Assembly (NCBI GenBank): GCA_016178585.1
Contig: JACOTA010000062.1
Coordinates: 1 to 36,404, forward strand
Source: Nitrospirota bacterium
Lineage (GTDB): Bacteria > Nitrospirota > Nitrospiria > JACQBW01
Direction: 5' to 3'
Length of the DNA stretch: 36,404 nucleotides
A program made the position numbers and the translations under genes. Below the pieces are notes generated by a model. It did no database searches and was not told where the DNA came from. It was given only the letters and a program-made list of their open reading frames with translations. Positions within the stretch are counted from its first letter, which is position 1, and the number at the start of each line of letters is the position of its first letter. Shown piece after piece: positions 1 to 8,229 of this stretch.

Positions 1-133
1 GATGCCTGGAGACAATATCAGCATCAGCGTGGAATTGATCACGCCGATTGCGATGGAGAAGGGGCTGAAGTTTGCGATCCGTGAAGGAGGACGAACCGTC
101 GGCGCGGGTGTGATTACAGAAATTACCGCTTAA
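1..133 (+). CDS. tuf: Elongation factor Tu, copy 1 (3' fragment only)
   Basis: The window opens inside this gene. Only the last 43 codons and the stop are present, read from position 2 ([10 protein letters not shown]...). They encode the C-terminal beta-barrel end of EF-Tu, the GTPase that carries aminoacyl-tRNA to the ribosome. The fragment is identical at every base to the end of the complete copy at 15640-16839, and the identity continues 8 nt past the stop (positions 1-141 equal 16707-16847). Two near-identical tuf genes kept alike by gene conversion are usual in Gram-negative bacteria. Position before rpmG-trnW-secE matches the tufB location. A contig that begins inside a duplicated gene may also reflect an assembly break. 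Confidence 0.95.
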   Translation, partial: MPGDNISISVELITPIAMEKGLKFAIREGGRTVGAGVITEITA

Positions 134-145
134 AAGCAAAAGATC

Positions 146-187
146 AGCTTCGCTGCGGAACCGCTCGCAAGCAAGCTTTGTGGGAGG
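146..187 (+). repeat. Family B leader repeat, copy B1 (before rpmG)
   Basis: AGCTT (146-150) pairs with AAGCT (173-177) around an inner TGCG...CGCA stem. The element runs into GGGAGG (182-187), about 16 nt before the rpmG ATG. The same module occurs before rpoC, rpsC, rpsM and rpoA. Function is unknown; see findings. Confidence 0.8.
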
Positions 188-203
188 AATGGAATAAAAT
201 AAA

Positions 204-353
204 ATGAGAGAAATTATTTCTATAGCATGCCTGGAATGCAAGCAAAAGAATTATTCAACCAAGAAGAATAAAAGAAATACCCCTGATCGGCTGGAACTTA
301 AAAAATATTGTAAATTTTGCAGGAAACATCAGGGGCATAAAGAAGTTAAGTAG
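204..353 (+). CDS. rpmG: Ribosomal protein L33 (zinc-binding form)
   Basis: This 49-residue basic protein of the large ribosomal subunit has two CxxC pairs (C9/C12 and C36/C39), the zinc-ribbon 'C+' form of L33. It starts [12 protein letters not shown], as in typical L33. The length matches the family (about 49-55 residues). Start ATG 204 is the only sensible one; GGGAGG lies upstream, with an A/T-rich spacer. It sits between tuf and trnW, the usual tuf-rpmG-secE context. Retention of all four cysteines suggests zinc is needed for this copy; no C- paralogue is in the window. It is too short for many gene finders. Confidence 0.95.
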   Translation: MREIISIACLECKQKNYSTKKNKRNTPDRLELKKYCKFCRKHQGHKEVK

Positions 354-370
354 ATGAATAAAGCGAAGCA

Positions 371-477
371 ACTGGCTTTGCCAGTGACGGACTTTGGAAT
401 GGTCGTAGTTAGACCGAGCGTTGCGCGGGTATGGGGCATCGGAGGATTCCGCGAAGCGGAACCGCACGGGCCCCATA
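371..477 (+). repeat. Family A leader repeat, copy A1 (before trnW)
   Basis: This is the longest copy. Hairpin 1 is ACTGGC-TTT-GCCAGT (371-385). The outer stem is TATGGGGC (430-437) with GCCCCATA (470-477). The inner hairpin is TTCCGC-GAA-GCGGAA (447-461). It also has an extra GGTC/GACC hairpin (401-415) not seen elsewhere. Compared with other copies, all three stems differ in sequence but keep pairing. It lies 10 nt before tRNA-Trp. Confidence 0.85.
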
Positions 478-487
478 TACAATGGTT

Positions 488-560
488 AGGCCAGTAGCTC
501 AATTGGCAGAGCATCGGTCTCCAAAACCGGGGGTTGGGGGTTCGATTCCCTCCTGGCCTG
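488..560 (+). tRNA. trnW: tRNA-Trp (CCA anticodon)
   Basis: The 73-nt sequence folds as a full cloverleaf. The acceptor stem is AGGCCAG/CTGGCCT with discriminator G560. The D arm is GCTC...GAGC, the anticodon stem is TCGGT/ACCGG with loop CTCCAAA (anticodon CCA, tryptophan), and the T arm is GGGGG-TTCGATT-CCCTC. The 3' CCA is not encoded, so it must be added by CCA-adding enzyme. tRNA-Trp between rpmG/tuf and secE is a common arrangement in several phyla. It is probably processed from the tuf-rpmG-secE transcript. Confidence 0.97.
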
Positions 561-611
561 TATGTAAAACTAAAACAAATCGATCCTGTCAAAAAGTTTT
601 CCGAGGGTGAA

Positions 612-806
612 ATGAAGAAGTTTTTTGAAAAAATTTCAGATTTTTTTAAAGAAGTCCAGGCTGAATTAAAAAAAATATCTTACCCGACCAAAAATGAGAC
701 GGTCGGGTCGACAACCGTGGTTATTATTTTTGTATTTATACTCGGTTTTTTTCTTGCTTCGGTGGATTCGGTTCTGATGAGAATTGTTCGTCTGGTGATT
801 CATTAG
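612..806 (+). CDS. secE: Preprotein translocase subunit SecE
   Basis: This 64-residue subunit of the SecYEG inner-membrane channel has an amphipathic N-terminal helix (about residues 1-22, KKFFEKISDFFKEVQAEL), the conserved SYPTKNET turn (23-30) and one transmembrane segment (about 33-52). That is the minimal single-span SecE found in most bacteria. ATG 612 follows GAGGGTGA. An upstream in-frame ATG at 534 lies inside the tRNA and is rejected. It forms the usual pair with nusG, and its partner secY is at 26135. Confidence 0.95.
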   Translation: MKKFFEKISDFFKEVQAELKKISYPTKNETVGSTTVVIIFVFILGFFLASVDSVLMRIVRLVIH

Positions 807-826
807 TTTTTAACGAAAACGACGTT

Positions 827-891
827 CTGGCTTTGACAGGCCGGGTGCGGATTTTTGGGGCAATGGGAACGAAGTGAACAGCCCCGAAAAA
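827..891 (+). repeat. Family A repeat, degenerate copy A0 (secE-nusG gap)
   Basis: CTGGCTTTGACAG (827-839) corresponds to hairpin 1 with one change that weakens the stem. TTTTTGGGGC (852-861) pairs with GCCCCGAAAAA (881-891), apart from one bulge. The centre ...GAACGAAGTGAAC... resembles the inner hairpin of intact copies. This is a decayed or diverged member of the family. Confidence 0.55.
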
Positions 892-950
892 GAAAGATTC
901 GGAGCGTCGCCAGGATGTTATTAACAATAAACCAATAGGAATATGATTGA

Positions 951-1481
951 ATGGGTAAAAATTGGTATGTCATCCACACTTATTCAGGTTTTGAAGGGAA
1001 GGTTAAAACCAGCCTGGAAGAACGAATTCAAACCGCCGGTTTATCTGAAAAGTTTGGGAAAATCATGGTTCCGACGGAAGAGGTCGTTGAAATTAAAGAG
1101 GGTAAAAAGCGAGTTTCGAACAGAAAATTTTTCCCGGGTTATGTTTTAATTGAAATGGATATCAATGATGAAACCTGGCAGTTAGTAAAAAGTACGCCAA
1201 AAGTGACAGGTTTTGTCGGGGGCGGTGAAAAACCCGTTCCCCTTTCGGAAAAAGAAGTCGGCACCCTGCAATCTCAAATGGATTCAGGAACGGCTCAGCC
1301 CAGGAGCAAAGTCCAGTTTCAAAAAGGGGAAAATATCCGTATCATTGATGGCCCTTTTATCGGGTTTAACGGCTCCGTAGAGGAAGTCCATCTGGATCAC
1401 AGCAAATTGAAAGTTTTTGTATCCATTTTTGGAAGACCTACGCCGGTAGAGCTTGGATTTTTACAAGTTGAAAAAATGTAA
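951..1481 (+). CDS. nusG: Transcription termination/antitermination protein NusG
   Basis: This 176-residue RNA-polymerase-binding factor promotes processivity, Rho action and transcription-translation coupling. The NGN domain (about 1-110) opens with NWYVIHTYSGFE and includes FPGYVLIEM (61-69). The C-terminal KOW domain (about 120-176) has GENIRIIDGPFIGFNG (126-141) and ends FGRPTPVEL. Length matches the bacterial core form without insertions. ATG 951 fits the conserved N-terminus; AATAGGA about 10 nt upstream is a modest ribosome-binding site. It lies after secE and before rplK, the universal order. Confidence 0.97.
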   Translation: MGKNWYVIHTYSGFEGKVKTSLEERIQTAGLSEKFGKIMVPTEEVVEIKEGKKRVSNRKFFPGYVLIEMDINDETWQLVKSTPKVTGFVGGGEKPVPLSEKEVGTLQSQMDSGTAQPRSKVQFQKGENIRIIDGPFIGFNGSVEEVHLDHSKLKVFVSIFGRPTPVELGFLQVEKM

Positions 1482-1487
1482 TTCATC

Positions 1488-1519
1488 GTAGGGGCAGGCC
1501 CCTGTGCCTGCCCCCCTAC
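1488..1519 (+). repeat. G/C-rich palindrome between nusG and rplK
   Basis: GGGGCAGGC (1491-1499) and GCCTGCCCC (1506-1514) form a perfect 9-bp stem over a 6-nt loop. It is extended by GTAGG/CCTAC with a 2-nt bulge. No T-tract follows, so it is a poor terminator. It looks like a dispersed REP-type palindrome. It occupies the position where E. coli rplK mRNA carries an L1 target, but it does not look like an L1 site. Confidence 0.7.
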
Positions 1520-1548
1520 AAGATCATATAGCAAGGAGTTAAATAGAA

Positions 1549-1974
1549 ATGGCCAAAGAAGCAATCGCGTTTGTCAAATTACAAATTCCGGCGGGCAAGG
1601 CCAATCCTGCTCCTCCGGTCGGCCCCGCGTTAGGGCAGCACGGGGTTAATATCATGGAGTTTTGCAAAAGTTTTAATGCGAAAACTCAAACCCAGGGGGA
1701 TACGATCGTTCCGGTTGTGATCACCGTTTTTTCAGATCGCACATTCACGTTTATCATGAAGACTCCGCCTGCTTCCGATTTATTAAAAAAAGCGGCGGGA
1801 GTCGTTAAAGGCGCCGCGGTTCCCAATAAAGACAAGGTGGGAAAAGTAACGGCCGCCCAGGTTGAAGAAATCGCAAAAACAAAAATGCCCGACTTAAACG
1901 CTGTCGATCTTCCCGGGGCGATTCAAATTATCAGAGGGACGGCGCGGAGTATGGGAATTCAGGTCATCGATTAG
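1549..1974 (+). CDS. rplK: Ribosomal protein L11
   Basis: This 141-residue large-subunit protein lies at the GTPase-associated centre and contacts EF-G and 23S rRNA. The N-terminal domain contains [15 protein letters not shown] (21-35), with the prolines that interact with thiopeptides and release factors. The C-terminal rRNA-binding domain ends with RGTARSMGI. Length equals the bacterial norm. ATG 1549 follows AAGGAG with good spacing. It pairs with rplA, as in the rplKA unit. Confidence 0.97.
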   Translation: MAKEAIAFVKLQIPAGKANPAPPVGPALGQHGVNIMEFCKSFNAKTQTQGDTIVPVVITVFSDRTFTFIMKTPPASDLLKKAAGVVKGAAVPNKDKVGKVTAAQVEEIAKTKMPDLNAVDLPGAIQIIRGTARSMGIQVID

Positions 1975-1988
1975 TTTAAAACGAGGAA

Positions 1989-2064
1989 CAGGCTTTGCCT
2001 GGCCCGAGCGCGGGGCTTGGGGGCATCGGAGGATTTCACGAAGTGAAACCGAACGGGCCTCCAA
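1989..2064 (+). repeat. Family A leader repeat, copy A2 (before rplA)
   Basis: Hairpin 1 is CAGGC-TTT-GCCTG (1989-2001). The outer stem is TTGGGGGC (2017-2024) with GCCTCCAA (2057-2064), including one G-T wobble. The inner hairpin is TTTCAC-GAA-GTGAAA (2034-2048). An A/T-rich tail then leads into GAGGAG and the rplA ATG at 2088. Confidence 0.88.
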
Positions 2065-2087
2065 ATAAAATATAAGAGGAGTTAACC

Positions 2088-2780
2088 ATGGGTAAGAAAT
2101 TTAAGGCGGCTCAGGCCAAAGTTGAAAACAAGTACTATGAAATTAAAGATGCGGTTAATTTGGTAAAAGAAATCGCCTTTGCCAAATTTGATGAGAGTGT
2201 CGACCTTGCGATTAAATTAGGCGTTGATCCGAAACATTCTGATCAGATGGTTCGGGGGTCTGTCGTCCTTCCGCATGGAACTGGAAAGAAAGTAAAGGTT
2301 TTAGTGTTTGCCAAAGGAGAAAAAGAAAAAGAAGCGACGGACGCGGGCGCCGATTATGTGGGATCCGATGACCTGGCTGAAAAAATTTCAAAAGGCTGGA
2401 TCGACTTTGACAGTATTGTGGCTACGCCGGACATGATGGGAACCGTCGGAAAATTGGGAAGAATTTTAGGCCCCAGGGGATTGATGCCTAATCCGAAAAC
2501 AGGGACCGTGACTTTTGATGTCGCCAGAGCCATCAGTGACATCCGAAAAGGAAAAGTGGAATTTAAAGTTGAAAAAGCCGGAATTATTCATGTGCCGGTA
2601 GGTAAAAAATCTTTCAATCCAGAGCATCTCTATGAAAATAGCATGGCTGTTTTAGAATCTGTCATTAAAGCAAAACCATCCTCCAGTAAGGGAACCTACT
2701 TGCAGTCGGTTACCATTTCCACCACAATGAGTCCCGGGGTTTCTGTTAATACCGGAAGTGTTACGAGAGTCGTTATCTAA
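2088..2780 (+). CDS. rplA: Ribosomal protein L1
   Basis: This 230-residue protein forms the mobile L1 stalk at the E site and is in many bacteria a translational repressor of its own operon. The signature [10 protein letters not shown] starts at residue 128, and [10 protein letters not shown] lies in the C-terminal part of domain I. Length is typical (about 229-235). ATG 2088 follows AGAGGAG, supplied just downstream of repeat A2. It is followed by a 266-nt leader before rplJ. Confidence 0.97.
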   Translation: MGKKFKAAQAKVENKYYEIKDAVNLVKEIAFAKFDESVDLAIKLGVDPKHSDQMVRGSVVLPHGTGKKVKVLVFAKGEKEKEATDAGADYVGSDDLAEKISKGWIDFDSIVATPDMMGTVGKLGRILGPRGLMPNPKTGTVTFDVARAISDIRKGKVEFKVEKAGIIHVPVGKKSFNPEHLYENSMAVLESVIKAKPSSSKGTYLQSVTISTTMSPGVSVNTGSVTRVVI

Positions 2781-2797
2781 GATTTTGTTTTAGCAGT

Positions 2798-2870
2798 TCA
2801 TTGTCGAAGACAGTAGGTCGATTAAATCGTTAAGCGTTCTTCTTTATGGAGAACAGCCTGCCGAGACAGA
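2798..2870 (+). promoter_or_regulatory. L10 leader (autoregulatory rplJ-rplL mRNA element)
   Basis: The region has the core of the ribosomal L10 leader: GTCGAAGACAGTAGG (2803-2817), and a downstream strand CCTGCCGAG (2857-2865) that pairs GTAGG with CCTGC, enclosing an internal GTTCT/AGAAC hairpin (2836-2854). The sequence GAAGACAG...CCTGCCGAG is what I recall of the L10-L7/L12 binding site in other bacteria. Its place before rplJ fits feedback repression by L10(L12)4. Recognised from memory of the motif, not from a covariance search. Confidence 0.8.
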
Positions 2871-2925
2871 AAATAGATCATTCAGGTTGAATATCATTTT
2901 TCTTTCTTGGATATAGCGCGAGTAA

Positions 2926-3001
2926 CAGGCTTTGCCTGGATGAGCGCTGGGGTTCGGGGCATCGGAGGATTTCACGGAGTGAAACCGTACGGGTCCCTGA
3001 A
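2926..3001 (+). repeat. Family A leader repeat, copy A3 (before rplJ)
   Basis: Hairpin 1 is CAGGC-TTT-GCCTG (2926-2938). The outer stem is TTCGGGGC (2953-2960) with GTCCCTGAA (2993-3001), less perfect than other copies. The inner hairpin TTTCAC-GGA-GTGAAA starts at 2970. It lies between the L10 leader and the rplJ ribosome-binding site. Confidence 0.82.
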
Positions 3002-3046
3002 TCAATGAAACGATTTGTTTATCATTGCAAGAAAGGAGGAAAGTTT

Positions 3047-3571
3047 ATGAATAAAACAGAAAAATCTTCTGAAATTAAAGAAATTTCAGACCGTTTCAGC
3101 AGGGCGACGTCTGTGGTTTTATCAGAATATGCCGGATTAGGGGTGGAAGATTTAAGAAAACTTCGTAACAATGTCCGCAAGGTGAACGGTGAATTTAAAG
3201 TGATGAAAAACACCCTCGTTCAAAAGGCCATTGAAACCTCTTCGTATAAACCGATGCAACCCTTCTTTAAAGGACCTATAGGGGTTGTTTTTGGCTACGA
3301 TGATCCCATTGGGGCCATTAAAGCGGCAAAGGAATTTTCCGAAAAAGAGAAAGTGTTCAGGCTTAAAGGCGGAATGATCGAAGGCAAGGTTTTGGATGTC
3401 AAAGATCTTGGCGCTGTTGCCAATTTACCGAGCCGGCAGGTGATGATCGGACAGCTTCTTTCAAGGATGCAATCTCCTCTTTATGGTCTGGTAAGGACGT
3501 TAAATGGGATTGTGAATAACTTTGTTTATGCCCTGAATGCGGTTAAAGAGAAAAAAGAATCCGGATGTTAA
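3047..3571 (+). CDS. rplJ: Ribosomal protein L10
   Basis: This 174-residue protein anchors the L7/L12 stalk to the large subunit. The N-terminal globular part includes VVLSEYAGL (about 23-31) and the NTLVQKAIE segment. The C-terminal helix (about 145-170) binds L7/L12 dimers. ATG 3047 is chosen because AAAGGAGG (3032-3039) is ideally spaced and the conserved protein starts MNKTEKSSEI. An in-frame ATG at 3005 would add 14 non-conserved residues partly from repeat A3. Probably feedback-regulated through the upstream L10 leader. Confidence 0.95.
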   Translation: MNKTEKSSEIKEISDRFSRATSVVLSEYAGLGVEDLRKLRNNVRKVNGEFKVMKNTLVQKAIETSSYKPMQPFFKGPIGVVFGYDDPIGAIKAAKEFSEKEKVFRLKGGMIEGKVLDVKDLGAVANLPSRQVMIGQLLSRMQSPLYGLVRTLNGIVNNFVYALNAVKEKKESGC

Positions 3572-3615
3572 ACGGAAAAACAACGATTTAAATACTCACT
3601 TAAGGAGAATGTAAA

Positions 3616-3993
3616 ATGACAAATGAAGAAATTATTTCCGCCGTTGAAAAAATGCCGGTTCTGCAGCTTGCAGAGCTTATTAAAATGCTTGAAGAAAAGT
3701 TTGGCGTCAGCGCCGCTGCTCCCGTTGCAGTTGCACAAGCAGGGGGCGGGGGATCCGCCGCCGCTGCTCCTGCTGAAGAAAAAACGGCATTTGATGTGAT
3801 TTTAGCGAGCGCTGGCGACAAAAAAATCCAGGTGATCAAGGTGGTTAGAGAATTAACCAGCCTGGGTTTGAAAGAGGCTAAAGACCTTGTCGAAGCCGCG
3901 CCTAAACCGGTTAAGACCGGCGTTGCCAAAGAAGAAGCCGAATCAATGAAAAAGAAACTGGAAGAGTCAGGGGCAAAAGTCGAAATCAAATAA
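3616..3993 (+). CDS. rplL: Ribosomal protein L7/L12
   Basis: This 125-residue stalk protein recruits translational GTPases. The N-terminal dimerisation domain (1-30) is followed by an Ala/Gly/Pro-rich hinge (about 31-53, including [15 protein letters not shown]) and the C-terminal factor-binding domain (57-125) with [15 protein letters not shown]. Length is typical (120-130). ATG 3616 follows TAAGGAG. The gene is 44 nt after rplJ. A strong hairpin follows it, so expression relative to rpoB can differ. Confidence 0.97.
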   Translation: MTNEEIISAVEKMPVLQLAELIKMLEEKFGVSAAAPVAVAQAGGGGSAAAAPAEEKTAFDVILASAGDKKIQVIKVVRELTSLGLKEAKDLVEAAPKPVKTGVAKEEAESMKKKLEESGAKVEIK

Positions 3994-4011
3994 ATGAGAT
4001 AGGTAAAAATC

Positions 4012-4045
4012 CCCGGACCTTAAAAGATCAGGTCCGGGCTTTATT
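4012..4045 (+). terminator. Hairpin between rplL and rpoB, probable attenuator
   Basis: CCCGGACCT (4012-4020) pairs perfectly with AGGTCCGGG (4030-4038) over a 9-nt loop, followed by CTTTATT. The 9-bp GC-rich stem with a short imperfect T-tract suits partial termination. E. coli has an attenuator in the same rplL-rpoB gap that lowers polymerase expression relative to ribosomal proteins. The functional analogy is inference. Confidence 0.7.
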
Positions 4046-4065
4046 GGGAGAAAGAGCATGCGCGA

Positions 4066-4140
4066 CAGGCTTTGCCTGAGCGCAGGCTGGGGTTTGGGGG
4101 CATCGGAGGATTTCACGGGGTGAAGCCGGACGGGCCCCAT
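4066..4140 (+). repeat. Family A leader repeat, copy A4 (before rpoB)
   Basis: Hairpin 1 is CAGGC-TTT-GCCTG (4066-4078). The outer stem GGGGC (to 4101) pairs with GCCCC (4134-4138). The inner hairpin TTTCAC-GGG-GTGAAG starts at 4111. The tail ATCTATAATAGAGGAG leads to the rpoB start. Confidence 0.85.
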
Positions 4141-4167
4141 CTATAATAGAGGAGATAAGGATATTTA

Positions 4168-7100
4168 ATGTCAAACAGCATAAATGCTTTGAGGACTCGA
4201 AAAGATTTTGCAAAAATCGGGACAAAAATTGAAATTCCGAATTTAATCGAAATCCAGAAACGGTCTTATGAACGTTTTCTGCAGATGGATGTATCGCCGG
4301 AACAGAGAGAGGATATCGGTCTTCAATCTACTTTTACCTCTGTTTTCCCCATTTCTGATTACAATGATACCGCGATGGTTGAGTTTCTTGACTACTCTAT
4401 CGGGATTCCAAAATATGATGTCCTGGAATGTTTAGAAAGAGGAATGACGTTTGCCGCTCCGCTAAAAATCCGCGTCCGTCTCATGGTTTGGGATAAGGAT
4501 GAAAAAACAAACGCCAAAAAAGTGAAAGATATTCGGGAGCAGGAAGTTTACATCGGGGAACTTCCACTCATGACAGGGAACGGAACCTTTATCGTAAACG
4601 GCACTGAAAGGGTGGTCGTCAGTCAGCTCCAGCGCTCACCGGGGGTTTCTTTTTCGCATGACAAAGGGAAGACGCATGCGAGCGGAAAGGTCCTTTATTC
4701 CGCCAGGATTATTCCTTATCGCGGCTCGTGGCTGGATTTTGAGTTTGACGTAAAAGATATTCTTTATGTACGGATTGACCGCCGGCGGAAACTTGCCTCG
4801 ACCATCCTTTTAAAAGCCTTCGGCTACACCGTTGAGGATCTTTTAAAAACCTATTATCCTATTGAAGAAATTGTGGTCAAGGACGCCAAGTTTTTCAGGG
4901 TGATTGACCCCGAAATTCATTCAGGAATATTAAAAGCTCCTCATGATTTGATCGATAAAAAAACCAAAGAAGTCATTGCTAAAGAAGGGACCAAATTAAA
5001 CCGGTTACATGTCAAAAAGCTAAAATCGGCTGGCTTCAAAGAGATTACCTTGCCCGATGAAGAACTTCTGGGCAGGGTGGTCCTGAATGATTTAATTGAT
5101 ATTAACACGGGGGAGATTATTCTTGAGCGAAATCAGGAAATTACCCAGCCTGTCTTCGAAAAGATTTTAGCGAGCGGAATCACCTCTTTTCAACTTCTTT
5201 TTATTGATAACATTCAAATTCTTCCGGTTATTCGGGATACTCTTGCGATTGAAAAAGTCGGTTCCCAGCAGGAAGCGATGGTCGAAATTTATAAAAGAAT
5301 TCGACCGGGTGAAACGCCCAGCGTCGATGCCGCCAAATTATTATTCGATAATCTTTTCTTTAATAACAAGCGATATGACCTTTCTCCAGTCGGCAGGCTT
5401 AAGATCAATAAAAAGTTTGGCTTAACCATTCCCCTTGAACAGCGAACGCTAACGCGGGAGGATGCCGTTGAGGTGGTTCGTTATCTCATCAATTTAAAAA
5501 CCGGAAAAGGGGAAATTGATGATATCGATAACCTTGGCAACAGAAGAGTCCGGTCAGTGGGAGAGCTTTTAGAAAATCAATTCAGGGTTGGTTTAGTCAG
5601 GATGGAACGAACGATCAAGGAAAGAATGAACCTTCTTGATATCGAGACCATCCTTCCTCATGATGTGATTAATTCCAAACCTGTCATTGCGGTGATTAAG
5701 GAGTTTTTCGGATCCAGCCAGCTTTCTCAGTTTATGGATCAGACCAATCCGTTGGCTGAAATCACCCATAAAAGAAGGCTTTCGGCGCTGGGACCCGGCG
5801 GGTTAACCCGCGAACGGGCCGGTTTTGAAGTTCGAGACGTTCATCCCAGCCATTATGGGCGGATTTGTCCGATTGAAACGCCTGAAGGGCCTAATATCGG
5901 TTTGATTACCTCAATGGCAACCTATGCAAGAGTCAATGAATTTGGTTTTATCGAGTCTCCTTACCGAAAAGTTGAAGGAGGGCGGGTCAGCGACGATGTT
6001 ATTTATATTTCTGCGATAGACGAAGATCAATACATCATTGCCCAGGCCAACACGAAAATCGACGCGAAAGGGAAAATAGTCGCCGAAATTGTTTCCGCGC
6101 GTCATGCCGGTGATTTTGTCATGGTGACCCCGGACAAAATTAATTTAATGGACGTTTCTCCAAAACAGATCGTCAGCGTTGCCACGGCGCTCATTCCGTT
6201 TTTGGAAAACGACGATGCCAACAGGGCGCTGATGGGATCAAATATGCAGCGTCAAGCGGTGCCCCTTCTTCAAACCGAAGCGCCTTTTGTCGGAACCGGA
6301 ATGGAAGCCATTGTCGCCCGGGATTCCGGCTATGTTGTTTTAGCCAATCGCTCCGGGGTGGTTGAGAGCGTTGACGCCAGCCGAATTGTTATTCGTGCTG
6401 AATTGACCAGAAAACAAAAGGAACAGTCATTAAAAGAGCCGGAAGTTGCTTTGGACGTTTATAATTTGATTAAATTTCAACGGTCAAACCAAAATACCTG
6501 CATTACCCAGAAACCGATTGTGCATGTGGGCCAAAAAATCAAAAAAGGGGATGTTCTTGCAGACGGCCCGGCCATTGAAATGGGCGAGTTGGCTTTGGGG
6601 AGAAATATCCTGGTCGCCTTTATGCCCTGGGGAGGTTACAATTTTGAAGACGCGATTCTGGTCAGCGAAAATTTAACGAAAGAAGATCGATTTACCTCCA
6701 TTCATATTGAAGAATTTGAAATTGAATCCCGTGATACTAAATTGGGCAAGGAAGATATTACCCGGGACATTCCAAATATCAGTGAAGAGGCCTTGAAAAA
6801 TCTCGATGAATCCGGAATTATCCGGATCGGAGCTGAAGTCAAGCCTGGAGATATTCTGGTTGGAAAAGTGACGCCTAAAGGGGAAACTCAGTTGACTCCG
6901 GAAGAAAAGCTTCTTCGGGCAATTTTTGGAGAAAAGGCGGGCGATGTGAAAGACGCCTCCCTCTATGTTCCTCCAGGAATTGAAGGCGTTATTGTCGACG
7001 TTAAAATATTTTCCAGAAGAGGCATTGATAAGGATGAACGCGCCAAGAGCATAGAAACGGATGATATTCTACGAATTCAGAGGGATCATCAGGATGAACT

Positions 7101-8142
7101 TCGCCTTTTAGAGGAAGAGAAAAACAAGAAAATTCGAAAGATTCTTCTGGATATGACGGTTGCCAATGAGATCATGGATCGTGAAACAGGAGAAACCCTT
7201 TTACACAAAAAGAAAAAACTTACAGGCGAAATTCTCGAAAAGATTTCGGATAGCGATTTAAAAGATATTTCCCTGGTGGAAACGGAAGAATCTGAAAAAA
7301 TTGAAGAAATCGAGCGATATACAAAAGACCAGATTGAGATGCTCCAAACGATTTATGATGAGAAGGTGGGGCGTCTTAAAAAAGGAGATGAACTTCCTCC
7401 TGGCGTCATTAAGCTGGTTAAAGTTTATATCGCGATGAAAAGGAAATTGCAGGTTGGCGATAAAATGGCCGGCCGGCACGGCAATAAGGGCGTGGTGTCG
7501 CGAATCCTCCCTGCTGAAGATATGCCGTTTCTGCCCGACGGGACACCGGTAGAAATTGTTCTCAATCCTCTGGGGGTGCCTTCCCGTATGAACGTCGGCC
7601 AGGTTTTGGAGACTCATTTGGGATGGGCAGCTAAAACCCTGGGGATTCATGTCGCCAGTCCGGTGTTTGATGGGTCTACGGAAAAAGAAATTAAAGATCT
7701 CTTAAAAACAGCCGATCTCCCTTCTTCGGGTCAAATTATGTTGTGTGACGGAAAAACCGGGGAGCCATTCAAGCGGCCTGTAACCGTTGGGGTTATGTAT
7801 GTTTTGAAGCTTCATCATTTGGTGGACGATAAGATTCATGCCAGGTCGATCGGACCCTATTCGCTGGTGACCCAGCAACCTCTGGGCGGAAAAGCGCAAT
7901 TTGGAGGCCAAAGATTGGGAGAAATGGAAGTCTGGGCGCTTCAGGCCTATGGAGCGGCGTCGATTTTGCAGGAATTTCTGACCGTCAAATCGGATGACGT
8001 TCCCGGGAGATCCAGAATCTATGAAGCCATCGTGAAAGGGGAGCCTTTCTTGGAGCCGGGTTTACCGGAATCATTTAATGTTCTCATCAAGGAATTGCAG
8101 AGTTTAGGATTGGACGTTGAGTTGATCAAGTCAAAAGGATAA
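4168..8142 (+). CDS. rpoB: RNA polymerase subunit beta
   Basis: This 1324-residue catalytic subunit of RNA polymerase is slightly shorter than E. coli RpoB (1342). The rifampicin pocket is conserved from [11 protein letters not shown] (515-525) through [14 protein letters not shown]. The usual resistance positions are wild type: D524, H534 and S539 correspond to E. coli D516, H526 and S531. The active-site/hybrid-binding motif [11 protein letters not shown] begins at residue 1099. The C-terminus has [20 protein letters not shown], which contacts beta'. ATG 4168 follows GAGGAGATAAGG. It is co-directional with rpoC, 87 nt away. Confidence 0.98.
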   Translation: MSNSINALRTRKDFAKIGTKIEIPNLIEIQKRSYERFLQMDVSPEQREDIGLQSTFTSVFPISDYNDTAMVEFLDYSIGIPKYDVLECLERGMTFAAPLKIRVRLMVWDKDEKTNAKKVKDIREQEVYIGELPLMTGNGTFIVNGTERVVVSQLQRSPGVSFSHDKGKTHASGKVLYSARIIPYRGSWLDFEFDVKDILYVRIDRRRKLASTILLKAFGYTVEDLLKTYYPIEEIVVKDAKFFRVIDPEIHSGILKAPHDLIDKKTKEVIAKEGTKLNRLHVKKLKSAGFKEITLPDEELLGRVVLNDLIDINTGEIILERNQEITQPVFEKILASGITSFQLLFIDNIQILPVIRDTLAIEKVGSQQEAMVEIYKRIRPGETPSVDAAKLLFDNLFFNNKRYDLSPVGRLKINKKFGLTIPLEQRTLTREDAVEVVRYLINLKTGKGEIDDIDNLGNRRVRSVGELLENQFRVGLVRMERTIKERMNLLDIETILPHDVINSKPVIAVIKEFFGSSQLSQFMDQTNPLAEITHKRRLSALGPGGLTRERAGFEVRDVHPSHYGRICPIETPEGPNIGLITSMATYARVNEFGFIESPYRKVEGGRVSDDVIYISAIDEDQYIIAQANTKIDAKGKIVAEIVSARHAGDFVMVTPDKINLMDVSPKQIVSVATALIPFLENDDANRALMGSNMQRQAVPLLQTEAPFVGTGMEAIVARDSGYVVLANRSGVVESVDASRIVIRAELTRKQKEQSLKEPEVALDVYNLIKFQRSNQNTCITQKPIVHVGQKIKKGDVLADGPAIEMGELALGRNILVAFMPWGGYNFEDAILVSENLTKEDRFTSIHIEEFEIESRDTKLGKEDITRDIPNISEEALKNLDESGIIRIGAEVKPGDILVGKVTPKGETQLTPEEKLLRAIFGEKAGDVKDASLYVPPGIEGVIVDVKIFSRRGIDKDERAKSIETDDILRIQRDHQDELRLLEEEKNKKIRKILLDMTVANEIMDRETGETLLHKKKKLTGEILEKISDSDLKDISLVETEESEKIEEIERYTKDQIEMLQTIYDEKVGRLKKGDELPPGVIKLVKVYIAMKRKLQVGDKMAGRHGNKGVVSRILPAEDMPFLPDGTPVEIVLNPLGVPSRMNVGQVLETHLGWAAKTLGIHVASPVFDGSTEKEIKDLLKTADLPSSGQIMLCDGKTGEPFKRPVTVGVMYVLKLHHLVDDKIHARSIGPYSLVTQQPLGGKAQFGGQRLGEMEVWALQAYGAASILQEFLTVKSDDVPGRSRIYEAIVKGEPFLEPGLPESFNVLIKELQSLGLDVELIKSKG

Positions 8143-8181
8143 TGACAAGAATATAAATGATTTAAAAGCCAACAAGAACGG

Positions 8182-8222
8182 AGCTTCGCTGCGGAACCGC
8201 TCGCGAGCAAGCTTTGTGGGAG
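8182..8222 (+). repeat. Family B leader repeat, copy B2 (before rpoC)
   Basis: AGCTT (8182-8186) pairs with AAGCT (8209-8213). The middle has TGCGGAACCGCTCGCGAGC, allowing GCG/CGC pairing. GGGAG (8218-8222) follows directly and serves as the ribosome-binding site for the TTG start at 8230. It is nearly identical to B1. Confidence 0.8.
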
Positions 8223-8229
8223 CGCAACT

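Noticed and set aside
371-477. Families A/B as a CRISPR array
   Set aside because: Copies are spread over 32 kb, separated by genes, and have no regular spacers or cas genes.
534-611. SecE start at 534
   Set aside because: That ATG lies inside tRNA-Trp; SecE homology starts at 612.
1488-1519. nusG-rplK palindrome as an intrinsic terminator
   Set aside because: No T-tract follows, and termination there would silence essential downstream genes with no promoter seen.
3005-3046. Longer L10 beginning at ATG 3005
   Set aside because: No ribosome-binding site, overlaps the end of repeat A3 region, and L10 homology begins at 3047 with an ideal AAAGGAGG.
3600-3989. Antisense 129-codon frame over rplL
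   Set aside because: Low-complexity product mirroring the Ala-rich hinge of L7/L12; no independent evidence.
4142-4147. TATAAT before rpoB, and similar TATAAT at 12920-12925 (rpsG) and in the A6 tail (rplQ), as promoters
   Set aside because: No -35 element at a suitable distance; the motif recurs as part of the A/T-rich tail of family A, so it is better explained by the repeat.
7258-7650. Long antisense open frames within rpoB, rpoC (for example 11452-11952) and tuf
   Set aside because: They lie wholly within conserved genes, have no recognisable protein features, and are expected by-products of codon bias.
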